NCBI GenBank assembly: GCA_013400115.1
Contig: VXBP01008282.1
Span: 1,109,781-1,173,780 of the forward strand
Reading direction: 5' to 3'
DNA: 64,000 nucleotides
Origin: Rhinopomastus cyanomelas
Lineage: Eukaryota; Chordata; Aves; Bucerotiformes; Rhinopomastidae
The position numbers and the translations under genes were made by a program. Below, piece by piece: positions 22,427 to 32,477 of this stretch (position 1 is the first letter of the stretch; each line of letters starts with the position of its first letter). The notes under the pieces were generated by a model that was given only the letters and a program-made list of their open reading frames with translations, ran no database searches and was not told the DNA's origin.

Positions 22427-22663
22427 TGGAACATAGGAGGTTCTACATCGATATGAGAAGTAACTTGTGTCATGGTGAGGGTGATGGAGCACTGGAAGAG
22501 GCTGGCCAGGGGGGTTGTGGAGTCTCCTTCTCTGGAGACATTTAAAAGCCGCCTGGACATATTCCTATGCTGCTTGGTCTAGGTGATCCTGCTGTGGTGG
22601 GAGCATTGGACTAGATGATCTTTTGAGGTCCCTTCCAATCCTTAATGTTCTGTGATTCTGTGA
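22427..22663 (+). mobile_element. CR1 3' fragment, right half of a second head-to-head pair
   Basis: Sense copy: GGAACATAGGAGGTTCTACA, GGTGATGGAGCACTGGAAGA, GTGGAGTCTCCTTCTCTGGA, and the tail CCTTAATGTTCTGTGATTCT. Together with the preceding copy it forms an inverted repeat whose arms share roughly 150 bases. Confidence 0.94.
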
Positions 22664-23097
22664 TCATGTCTTTCTGCGGTTATCATAACTGCCCTCATTA
22701 TTTTCTCAGCAGTTTCAGTAGCACTGTTTTAAATCAGGACCTGTCAGAAAATCAAACTTTTATTTTTCATCCAGCAGTAGAATGAAAGCAAACCCTTCCA
22801 GAAATAGCGAGCAAGATGAGATGTGAGAGGAAGGGGTGGAATGCAAAGGAATTTAGGACACCTGTCTGGACAGGAGTCCTTATGGAAAACTAGATACTCA
22901 TCTCTCCTAAATCAGCTGCGTGTTTATGAAAACATGTCCGTTACACTGAAGGTTCTTGTTTTAAATGTGAAGCTTGTTTTCAATGAAACACTCTTTTCTG
23001 ACAACAAACACACTATCAAATAATCTGAAAGTGCTCTGCTTCGAAACGCTTCGCAGGTGCTCATCCTGGCCTTGTCAGACATAGTTATCCCCAAAGT
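22664..23097. other. Unique DNA, nothing recognised
   Basis: Short spacer between a CR1 and an LTR remnant. No supported feature. Confidence 0.45.
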
Positions 23098-23925
23098 TGT
23101 GCGCTGACCCTGGGTGGGTGCCAGGTGCCCAGCAAAGCCGCTCTGTCACTCCCCCTTCCTCAACTAGGCAGGGGAAAGAAAGTATAACAAAAATATCCTG
23201 GGTTGAGATAAGGACAGGGAGATAATTCACCAGTTACTGACATGGGCAAAACAGACTCAACTGGGAAAATTAATTTATTACCTATCAAATCAGGGTAGTA
23301 TAACAAGAAATAAACCCAAATCTTACACCCCCTTCCCTCCACCTCTGCTTTCTTCCTGGGTTCAGCTTCACTCTCAATTTTTCTACCTCTACCACTCTAG
23401 TGGTGCAGGGGCACAGGGAAAGAGGTTTGAGGTTTGTCCATAACACATTGTCTCTGCTGCTTCTTCCACCTGAAGGAAAAGACTCCTTCCCTGCCCCAGC
23501 ATGGGGTCCTTCCCACAAGAGACAGACCTCCATGAATTTGTCCTCCCCACAGGCTACACTTCACAGAATCACAGAGTCACAGAACATTAGGGATTGGAAG
23601 TGACCTCGAAAGATCATCCAGTCCAACCCCCCTGCCACAGCAGGATCACCTAGACCAAGTCAGGGAGGGTTTTAAACATCTCCAAAGAAGGAGACTCCAC
23701 AAACCCCCCAGGCGCCCTGTCACCTTCACTGGGAAGATGTTATAGAATCACAGAATCAGTCTTCTTTGTGAACTGTTCCAGTGTGGGTCCCTTCCCCAGG
23801 ATGAAGCAGTTCAGGAACAGGCAGTGGAGGCATGGGTGCCCCACGAATCCACAGGTCCTGTCAGAAGCCTACTCCAGCCTGAGCTTCCCACAGGGCCACA
23901 GAGTCATCCAGGCATCCACCATTTT
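23098..23925 (-). mobile_element. Degraded avian ERV LTR, split by a CR1
   Basis: The plus strand carries the reverse complement of a widespread avian retroviral LTR. Its end block is TGTGCGCTGACCCTGGGTGG...CAAAGCCGCTCTGTCACTCC, followed by GATAAGGACAGGGAGATAAT, GGGCAAAACAGACTCAACTG and AATTAATTTATTACC. Beyond the CR1 insertion, words of the type TCCAGTGTGGGTCCCTTCCC recur. The family match is from memory of avian repeats. The U3 side (right) is truncated near 23925 and I see no internal retroviral genes, so this is a solo or fragmentary LTR. Confidence 0.7.
23561..23742 (-). mobile_element. Young CR1 inserted into the LTR
   Basis: Begins with octamer remnants (TCACAGAATCACAGAGTCAC), then AGAACATTAGGGATTGGAAG, the CCTGCCACAGCAGGATCACC block and GGGTTTTAAACATCTCCAAA. 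LTR-like sequence lies on both sides, so the CR1 arrived later. Immediately after it, 23743-23759 reads ATAGAATCACAGAATCA, which looks like a second, nearly tail-only CR1 terminus. Confidence 0.92.
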
Positions 23926-25612
23926 TATAGAGAAGAATCTAATGGGGATGGTCCTCCCTTTTGTTGTCACTGTTCCATGCAGCAACAAACAAATCAAGGG
24001 AAGAGGGGTGCAAACCCAGGGCTGCAGTAAAGCAAAAGGTCACGCACTGATGTCTCACGTTGATTCTGGAGAACTATTAGCTGCACAGTGACTGGCACAC
24101 TTAACAGTACCTTCAGGATTCATTTGCCAGTCACTCCGCAATTATTCCAGGTGCTGCTGGGGAAATGACTCTCAAGTTTTATAGGAGTAATCAGCATATA
24201 AATGTTGGCAGGATAAAACCTCCAACATAGGCTTCAGGTGCAGCACTCAATGCAGATGGAAACACTTCAGTCAGTTCTTAAAATGGGTGGTTGTATCTTG
24301 GCTGTAAAAAAAAGATGTTTTGGTGTAACCTTGGTTTTGATTTAGTCTTAACTGGAAAATGGATCAGAAAGTAGAGCCTCTGAAGCTTTCATTGTTCACA
24401 AACAAAGACCTGGTTTTTCCTAAACAATGTACTTCTTGCAAGGAACTAATAAGAAATCAGAACAAAAGATGTTGGCTTTCAGAGGTGTGTGTATTGGCTT
24501 TATTTTTATTTAAAGGATGTTTCTAGTTCCTTTGTTTAAGTAAAACAATCAGTGATGCTAATGTGCCTCTGATCATGGCAATAGAGACAACAACCTGCAC
24601 TTTTAAGCCTTGGTATTTCTGAAAGGTTCTCATTCTCTTCCAAAAGGGTTTGAATCTGCTTTAAAATACAATGCGCAGAGTGTAGTAGCTCTGTGTACGT
24701 TGTCGTTGCCATGTAACTTCAGAGCAAGGTGTTTTATGGGGCCTAGTGATCCAAAAGCAGGATGAAAGGGTTAATTAGTGAAGTCAGAAATATTTGGTTG
24801 AAAATTTTCTCTCCAAACTGTTAGAAAGAAGGCACAGTTTGACCACAATGAAATTGTGCACCAAGAAAGTATTTCTTCCACAAGACTTCAGAACCCAAAA
24901 CATCAGAAATGTAGACTAGCGCTACTTTGAATCCGTACGCATCTTCCATGTTCAGCGAAAGCTCCGATACCCTGTCCACAGCTCAAGTTTTCTTTACTAT
25001 ACAGATTAACCAGAAAATTACACACTGGATCCACTGAGGTCGACACTACTGCTAAAAGCCTCTGCAATTATAACCTCAAAGAATCTGTCAACAGTGACAA
25101 AATTTGCTAATCACTCATTCTCATTGTCAATACAGGTCCCAGTGGGACAAGAAATGTTCACCTGGAGAGGGATGAAGGACCTCTGGTGTCATTCCAAAAT
25201 GCTTGGAAAGGTTGTGGAAGTAGACTCTGAAGGTAGTTTTGACAAGGAGACACTATAAGGCTCCACATAATCAGTGTTTGATGAAACCTGCCTTATGTGT
25301 TCAAAGTTCACATCATTAATTAATTCACCATTTAACTGCCAAGGCAGATGAAGCCAGGTCATCCTCAGGTTTTGTACTCTGTGGAGAGCGGTCTGTCAGA
25401 TTGCTGTGGGTTGGATTACATATGTCAAAACCCTGTCTCTTTTGGAATGAAATGACATTACCCTGTCACCTTGATTTGCTCATGCAGTAGCTAAACTTAT
25501 TCATTTAGATGAAATTTTGTGTTTCAGGCATAGAATAATGCTAGTGTCTGAATCCACTTGTCATTTAACAGAGATCTTCAGGGACATAAGAGCATGAGGT
25601 TAATATGATCCA
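23926..25612. other. Unique DNA, nothing recognised
   Basis: No repeat or gene supported. A small CpG cluster (about five in 45 bases) occurs at 24920-24966. Confidence 0.45.
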
Positions 25613-25756
25613 TTTGTCTCCTTCTCTGGGGTTTAAAACCCACCTGGACGTGCTCCCTTGCGACTGGATCTAGGTGACCCTGCTCTGGCAGGGGGATTGG
25701 ACTAGATGATCTTTCGAGGTCACTTCCAATCCCTAACGTTCTGTGATTCTGTGACC
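25613..25756 (+). mobile_element. CR1 3' end fragment, young group
   Basis: Sense copy: GTCTCCTTCTCTGGGGTTTA, ACCCTGCTCTGGCAGGGGGA, TTGGACTAGATGATCTTTCG, then the CCCTAACGTTCTGTGATTCT tail. Confidence 0.94.
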
Positions 25757-26296
25757 ACTTTTTGCCTCTGTACGTGTGTTCTGGATGGTTCTGCCTTTGA
25801 CCCAAACCAGCAGAGTGACATTGTCTTTTCTCATTCTAGCAGCTGCAATACAGTGGCCCAAGGACAAGAAAGAAAATCTTTTAATTAAGATTGTCTTCCA
25901 TGAATTATCCTTAGGAAACTTTGGAAAATTTCCCTTGTATTTACCAGATTTGTAAAGAAATCCCTGATGTATTCTGGACAACCAGGCAGTTTCCCACCTA
26001 ATATAATGGTTTGCTACCAATACAACATTTTTGACACATAAGGAACTGGTCTTGTTGTATTTAAAATCCAACCTTCCATAGTGATGTGATCTTCCTAGAT
26101 ATTTATAGCTTTTCAAACTCTGTGATCTGCAGGGTACCAAGTTCGTAGGAATGAGGTACTGCTCAGAGTTTCTTCTGTGGCACAATACCAGCATCCTAAA
26201 GTACATGAGTGAGAAAAACCCCATTCATAGGACAGATTTACCTACAGACTTGTGTCCCTCAGAGATAACCCTTTAGTATTCATCTCTGTTTTTTTC
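25757..26296. other. Unique DNA with a long chance open frame
   Basis: A 163-codon minus-strand frame (25733-26224) fills this stretch and runs into the CR1 at its end. It has no recognisable domain and is near the upper end of chance length for this window. Confidence 0.35.
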
Positions 26297-26475
26297 AGTC
26301 TGAGGAGAACTGACTGTGAGGAACAGACTGCCCAGGGAGATGGTGGAGTCTCCTTCTCTGGAGATGTTTAAAACCCACCTGTGAAACTGGATCTAAGTGA
26401 TCCTGCTGTTGCGGGGAGATTGGACTAGATGATCTTTCGAGGTCCCTTCCAACCCCTAATTCTGTGATTCTGTGA
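26297..26475 (+). mobile_element. CR1 3' end fragment, young group
   Basis: Sense copy: GGAGATGGTGGAGTCTCCTT, TTAAAACCCACCTGTGAAAC (short internal deletion), GATTGGACTAGATGATCTTT, and the tail TTCTGTGATTCTGTGA. Confidence 0.94.
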
Positions 26476-27627
26476 GCTGTTGTTGCCACTCGTGCAAGTT
26501 GTGTGGCAAGTGTTTGCTTTCAAACGGCAAGGTGGAGTGCAAATTTTCAAGGAAATTTTAAAAATGTGTTTCCTGATGCACAGTGAATTTGTGTGCTGAA
26601 GGGTGCTCTCCGCTCAACATCACAGCACTGAAGCTGTTGGTCAACAGTCAGTTGTCTGCGTTACAACTGCCCTTGCTAACTACACTTCAGATGGGAGCTT
26701 AAAAAAGATGGGAGCTTAAATAAGAGATGAAGAGATGCCTTTAATGGGAAGACCAAAGGAAGACTGAAGACCTCTAAACAGAAGGAACCAAATGAATGAA
26801 CAGAATGAACAGGAAACAGGAATGAGCAGCAGAATGAACAAAAACCAGCAGGTACTTTAGAATACACAGCCCAAAGGACAATGGATTTTGCCCCTCTGAG
26901 TGGGAGTAGTAGCATTCTGTCAGGTACTAAGATTGGCACACTCTGATATTTTTCAGAGTGCTTGTAAACCAGCATCTAATTCTGACACATAATTAAAGTC
27001 AGAGAGCACAGAGATGGAGCTGTTTTTCATAAATACTTGACATTTAGTAGTGCATAGCTTCTCTCATCAGGATTGCTCTCCTCAAAATGTTTGCAAGCTG
27101 TACAGGAGCAGAAACACTGAAATGTACCAACATCTACGTGCCAGGAGCCAACTAACTTCGGGAGCAGCAACATGAGCATTAAGGAACTTTAAGGGATAAG
27201 CACAAAGTACAAGCAACTGTGCAAATACCCATCAAAAATGTGTCTCATTCTGTGGGAAGAATCCAAAAGATGCACAAACGAGGTCAGTTCAATTCAGACT
27301 TCCTGCAGAAATCTGTGTGTTCCTGCAGCTTCTCCCAAGGAATAAGACCGTCTGAAAAGACAACTATTCTATTCAGTCTCAAGGCTTGTCAAAAGGAACT
27401 TTGGGTTCAGGAAAGGCAGGTCCTGCTTGATGAGACTGATCCCTTTCTAGGATAAGAAGACTCTTCTAGTGAGCAAGGAAAAAGCTGTGGCCATTTTCTT
27501 ACTAGTCTTTTACACTTTCCCATGGCCTTCTTGATGAGAAACTGTCTGCCCATGGCTTGGACTGGCAACTCTGCTGGATTAAGTAGTCTGCATGGCCAGA
27601 CCCAATGTGTGATGATGAATCAAGTAA
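26476..27627. other. Unique DNA with a small tandem duplication
   Basis: AGATGGGAGCTTAAA occurs twice, at 26689-26703 and 26706-26720 (period 17). A 99-codon minus-strand frame (26676-26975) is Leu/Phe/Ser-rich without a recognised family. Otherwise nothing seen. Confidence 0.45.
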
Positions 27628-27972
27628 AATCCAGTTGGTGACTGATGACAAACAGTGCTCCACATGGCTCAGGATGGGGGCCATTCATGTTTAATATCTT
27701 AACTGATGATTTGGATTAGTGGATTGGGTGCACCCTTCGCGCATTTGAAGATGACACCAAGTTGGGCAGGTGTGTTGATCTGCTTGAGGGTGGAGAGGCT
27801 CTGCAGAGAGATTTAGACATGTTGGATTGATGGATTGAGACCTATTGCATAAGCTGAACCCTGAACTTGGCTCACACCAACCCAGTGCAATGATACAGGC
27901 TTGGGAGAGAGCAGCTGGAAAACTGCTCAACAGAAGCCTAAATGATGCTGTGATTCTATGATTCTGTGATCC
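27628..27972 (+). mobile_element. CR1 reverse-transcriptase fragment joined to a CR1 tail
   Basis: Sense copy of ORF2 around the active-site motif. TTTGAAGATGACACCAAGTT encodes F-E-D-D-T-K, where CR1 usually has F-A-D-D, so the motif is mutated; a TTTAATATCTTAACTGATGA block lies upstream. Stop codons break the frame. About 40 bases after the CTTGGGAGAGAGCAGCTGGA block the sequence jumps to a CR1 tail (TGTGATTCTATGATTCTGTG), so the C-terminal half of ORF2 and the 3' UTR are missing. Confidence 0.85.
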
Positions 27973-28652
27973 AGCTTGGACCACAAGTCTTATTATTCTG
28001 AAGTTTTGTGCACCTTATGGGTCTTCTTGATGCTACTACTGCTGTGATGTTTTAAAACTAGTTGCCTTCCTGTAGAAATTATTAATAAATTGTCACCATT
28101 TCTGTGGCAGTAAAACTGTGAAGAAGGAGGAAAGAATGACCTCAGGTTTAGAATGGGTTTTTGGTAAGGTACAGTAGAAATACGTTTGATATGGGTATTG
28201 CTACTGATTACTGTAGCTTGGAGTATTGGTTCTGAAGTCGTCTCAAGTGGAAGGGATAAATGTGAAGTCATGTGTGTGAAAGTACAGTGTTTTCTACAGG
28301 TATTTGGAGAACTGTTGGAAAAAACAAAGCAAACAAACAATATATGGGATGATTTGTGTCATACATGCAAATAGAACATCTGATCCGATTTCTGTCGTAT
28401 TTAATCCTGTTTATATTGGAGAAAAATCCATGCTGCTAATCTGATAATGATGTTAAAAGTGGTGTTGGTTGCACTTTGATTTCCCTTGATTTATGTGCTA
28501 ACAGAAGAATTCCATAAGCCATATCCCCTACAATGTGTTTTAAATTGTAGAGAAATTACTATCTTCTGCCTCACTGATCTATGAACAACTATCTTCTCCA
28601 CTGCTGTGTTGTATTTCTCATACCTTGTATAAGATGCTGATGGCTCAACATT
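27973..28652. other. Unique DNA, nothing recognised
   Basis: A 115-codon minus-strand frame (27993-28340) has no recognised family. No repeats. Confidence 0.45.
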
Positions 28653-28716
28653 TCACAGAATCACAGAACATTAGGGATTGGAAGAGGCCTCAAAAGATTA
28701 TCCAGTCCAATACCCT
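28653..28716 (-). mobile_element. Very short CR1 3' end
   Basis: TTCACAGAATCACAGAACAT, TAGGGATTGGAAGAGGCCTC, TTATCCAGTCCAATACC. Only about 64 bases of the terminus are kept. Confidence 0.9.
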
Positions 28717-30106
28717 TTCCTTCTGGGAGGCTTTTGTTAGAACAGCATCCCCAGTATAAACAACTTCTTGCCGCAGGAAAGCCAGGAGAACAGGTGATGT
28801 GCTGCTTAGATCAATAGAGCACATTGGGTCTGCTTATCAAAAACTTGGATGCTCAGATTTATTGACTGAAGCTCAAACAATTTAATAGACTCCTGCCTCG
28901 CTCTTTTTCTCAAGTGGAGAGAAATCAAACCATAACAACAGAAAGGAGACCCTCTGTCCTTTGCCAAAGTATATTTACTAACTTTGTGAATATCTCCTCT
29001 CTGTTTAGTAGATGTAGAATACCTGGGCTCCACTGGCAAAGGTGCTGCACCTGCATTGCAAAAAGCAGAGCACACAGCCCTCAGGTATTCCTTCCTCAAA
29101 CAATATCACCTGCCAGGCCTCTGACACCAAGTGTTATTTAAACCGAGTAGCTGCTCGAGGGTATATTTAGAGAGGAAGCACAAATCTACATAAAGTTTTC
29201 CTTGTGTGATTAAACACTTTGTTCCTACAGTGTGCTCTGTACCATTTTGTCAGTGTTTAAAGAGGCCTCCATCCTTTCTACTAAGGAGGGATAGGTATGC
29301 TCTTAAACTCTTGAAGTAACTTTAGAATTCTTCCCTGCTCTTAGGTTGTTTTGATACCTGAGGGGAGAAATAAAATTTTATGTCACAGCAACTTGTATTA
29401 CTTACAAATTCTAACATTGCTAATTAGAACCTGTCTAAAGTAGGGGAAAAATTCTGGCATACCCATACAGAACAGTAATGTAGTCACTTTCGCATGGATT
29501 TAAACCCTTGGTTATGGTAATTACATGTTGGACAAGTTTCCCAGGGAACATTGTTCACAGTGTTTTTAACTGGACTTAGCCTTGCAGGCACTTGTGCTTG
29601 TCAAGCTGGGTGGAATCCAACACAATCCAGATTCTATCTCTGATTCTAGCCTCTCTAACACAAAGCTAAAGAGCAGATATTATATTTAACATGATTTTTT
29701 ATAATAAGGCAAGGTGTCATTTTAAGGTAAACGGCACATAGAATGAAAATGCAATTCTTGTGTATGTGCCTAGCTGTTAGGAAATGTGAAATTATTGGGT
29801 ATATAAGAAAAGCAAGCCATTGCAGTTTTTCTCTCCAGCTTCCTAAAGCCTCCCTCAGAGATTATACTTCTGTCCTTTAATTCAAGACCTTTCAACTGTA
29901 GCTCCATTGATCCACTCCAACTTTTGCTTTTTGCTTCTACAATGAAGTAACACACAGTCACCCAGGGTTTTGTGACTGGAAGTAAGGAGTAGTTCACCAA
30001 ACATAGTGTTAAGGATGACTAAAGGATGACTGCTACCTTTAATTCCAATGTATTAAGAAGCATCAAAAAATGATGAATGAACACTGACAGCCCAATGCTT
30101 CCCACA
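28717..30106. other. Unique DNA, nothing recognised
   Basis: Short overlapping frames only (up to 97 codons, minus). No repeats or RNA genes recognised. Confidence 0.45.
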
Positions 30107-30338
30107 TTCACAGAATTGTAGAATTGTTTAAGTTGGAAAAGACCTACAAGATCACTGACTCCAATCATTAACTCAACTGTCCCAAGGCCACCATTAAACC
30201 ACGTCCCTAAGCTCCAGATCTACATAACTTTTAAAAATGTCCAGGGATGGCGATTCAACCCCTTCCCTGGCCAGCCTGTTCTGAGGCCTGAGGACCCTTT
30301 CCAGGAAGAAGCTTTTCCTCATGGCCAACCTAAAATTC
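30107..30338 (-). mobile_element. Old CR1 3' fragment
   Basis: Reverse-orientation older subfamily: ATTCACAGAATTGTAGAATT, AAGTTGGAAAAGACCTACAA, CCAGGGATGGCGATTCAACC, and GGAAGAAGCTTTTCCTCATG near its inner end. Confidence 0.87.
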
Positions 30339-30344
30339 CCCTGG

Positions 30345-30608
30345 ACTGGAAGGGACCTTGAAAGATCGTCTAGTCCAATCCCCCTGACACAGCAGCATCA
30401 GCTAGACCAAGTCGCACAGGAACATGTCCAAGAAGGTTTTAAATGTCTTCAGAGAAGGAGACTCCACAACCCCACTGGGTAGCCCGTTCCAGTGCTCTGT
30501 CACCCTCATCATGAAGAAGTTGCTTCTCATATTTATGAGAAGGAGACTCCACAAATCCCCTGGGCAGCCCGTTCCAGTGCTCCGTCACCCTTACTATGAA
30601 GAAGTCCA
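30345..30608 (-). mobile_element. Young CR1 fragment with internal partial duplication
   Basis: Reverse copy without its tail octamers: ACTGGAAGGGACCTTGAAAG, CCAATCCCCCTGACACAGCA, CAAGTCGCACAGGAACATGT. The block starting GAGAAGGAGACTCCACAA occurs twice, at 30452 and 30537 (period 85 bases, about 70 bases shared). It directly follows an older CR1 in the same orientation, so it may have replaced or inserted at that element's edge. Confidence 0.88.
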
Positions 30609-31339
30609 GCAAGCAGCCTGTCTCTGTAATTGTTAAGAACCTTATTCTTAAAGTTTAATCTATTGTAACTTTTACAAACTTTTTAAAAATTGAAGCGTGC
30701 AAACAGAGCCGTTTTCTACACGGGCACCAGCTCTAGCTGCCCAAAGCGCGGGGGCCTGCGGCGTGGAATTGAACTGGTGTCCTGGAGTGACATCTAGTGG
30801 GAGCTGGGAATCACAGTCCTCACTGCTTTAAGCGACTGCAGCCTCGGCTGTCAAATTGATGACGCTGCGAACATCGCAAATCGACGTGTGCAGTGTTTAT
30901 CTTTAAAAATACGCAGTTCATATGCCTTCCACAAAATTGATAGCTTAAGCAGATGTGTGAGTGGGTGAAGTTTATACTTGTTATTCTGGACGTCTTAGAT
31001 GTCACCACAGAGACATAAAAAGATCATTTAGGCGAGATTTAACAGACAGATGGTCAGTCACCTCGACTCTGAGATGCTTCCTTTCTGCGTCACCTCCCCC
31101 TTTTTCTCTACTTAATACTTGAGCGAACTCTAGCTCCCTAAAAATAATCCTTGGAAACAAAACATTGTTGTGGTTATTTTAATGAATAACTAATTGCTTT
31201 ATAACTTATTTATAGAAATAACTTGTGCTTTATATAAACACTGTTTAGATGTAATTCTATCCAGAAATCAAGTTGCAATCAGAATCATTTGAATCAGGTT
31301 TAAGTAATTTTTCTTTTTAAGCAGCAACCCAAACTTGTT
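30609..31339. other. Unique DNA with a CpG-dense patch
   Basis: The CpG-dense part (30709-30892) is described separately. The remainder is AT-rich without recognised features. Confidence 0.45.
30709..30892. promoter_or_regulatory. Small CpG-rich patch
   Basis: About 13 CpGs fall in about 185 bases, including AAAGCGCGGGGGCCTGCGGC and GACGCTGCGAACATCGCAAA. It is surrounded by CpG-poor DNA and not covered by a recognised repeat. Too short for a classic CpG island. It could be a regulatory element or a piece of an unrecognised CpG-rich repeat. Confidence 0.3.
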
Positions 31340-31443
31340 AGGCTGTGTGACTTGGTCTAGGTGATCCTGCTCTGGCAGGGGGATTGAACCAGATGATCTT
31401 TCAAGGTCCCTTCCAATCCCTAATGATTCTATGATTCTATGAT
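31340..31443 (+). mobile_element. CR1 3' end fragment, young group
   Basis: Sense copy: GTGTGACTTGGTCTAGGTGA, TGCTCTGGCAGGGGGATTGA, CCCTTCCAATCCCTAATGAT and two clean ATTCTATG units. Confidence 0.95.
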
Positions 31444-32267
31444 ACTCTGTTCACACAGCATGACTCTGACTTTGGGTCCTGCACTTCACTCCAGCAGAAT
31501 GAAAAGGCTTTTAAAATCCAGCAAGGCAAACACAGGTCCACCTTGCACTAAGCTGATTATTCAGGTGGGGAAGAGCCTTTACTTCGTTCCATTTTCCTTT
31601 CACCCTCTCTCCACTCTTAACACAGCAAACCAATTCCTTGGAGAAAATCTCCTTAAAACGCAGAAGCTACTGTAATGCAGAACAGGCTCCCAGGACCATG
31701 AACACATAAACCTTTCCTTTGCTTAACAAAAGAAAGCCCGTTAGTGTCAGGCGTCGTGATGCCTGTAAAAACTGTTGTAGCCGGTTACCTACATAGCAAT
31801 TTTCTGAGAAACACTTATCTCAGCCTCCTCTCCAATGTATTCCTGAGTTTGTACTTGGCTCTCTGGAGATTTGTGTGTTATTCAGCACACTTGTAAAACA
31901 GCGTCTGTTAAATATGTAGAAACTGCCATTTTGCTCCGGCAATATTGCAATGCAAAACGAGAAGGGTTTAATTTTTACGAACAGTTCTGTAACAGATATT
32001 TTGTGTGACAGACTTTCTGCTGAGACTGCAACAGAACTGGTAGAGCAGCGATGAATATCACACCTGAAAAACAGGCTAGGACTATATTAATCACATTCAG
32101 TGTCCACCCTTTGGAAACCATGGGAATTTTCTTAAAGCTCAAATTACCTTCATCGCTAAAACTACTGACATGTGACTCCAGATCACAGAATAGATAGGAA
32201 TTGTGGGGACTGAACTTTCAGAAATCTGCCTGTATGTTGAAAATTTAACGACATGAAGATTTTAATT
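31444..32267. other. Unique DNA, nothing recognised
   Basis: A 78-codon frame (31439-31675) begins inside the CR1 tail and is not convincing. No other feature. Confidence 0.45.
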
Positions 32268-32477
32268 AGAATCAAAGAATCATTCGGGTTGGAAAAGACC
32301 CTTGGGATCATCAAGTCCAACCATCAATCCTACTCTACAAGTTCACTCCTAAACCACATACCACCCCCCACTACATCTAAGCGTCTTTTCAACTCATCCA
32401 GGAATGGTGACTCAACCACCACCCTGGGCAGACCATTCCAGTGCCTGACAATGCTCTGTTGGAGCAGAGAAAATTTT
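32268..32477 (-). mobile_element. CR1 3' fragment, second subfamily
   Basis: Reverse copy: AGAATCAAAGAATCATTCGG, GTTGGAAAAGACCCTTGGGA, TCATCAAGTCCAACCATCAA, CCAGGAATGGTGACTCAACC. Same group as 7873-7968 and 46657-47155. Confidence 0.92.

Noticed and set aside
25733..26224. 163-codon minus-strand open frame
   Set aside because: Its C-terminal end is CR1 antisense and the remainder matches no family I know; a few frames of this size are expected by chance.
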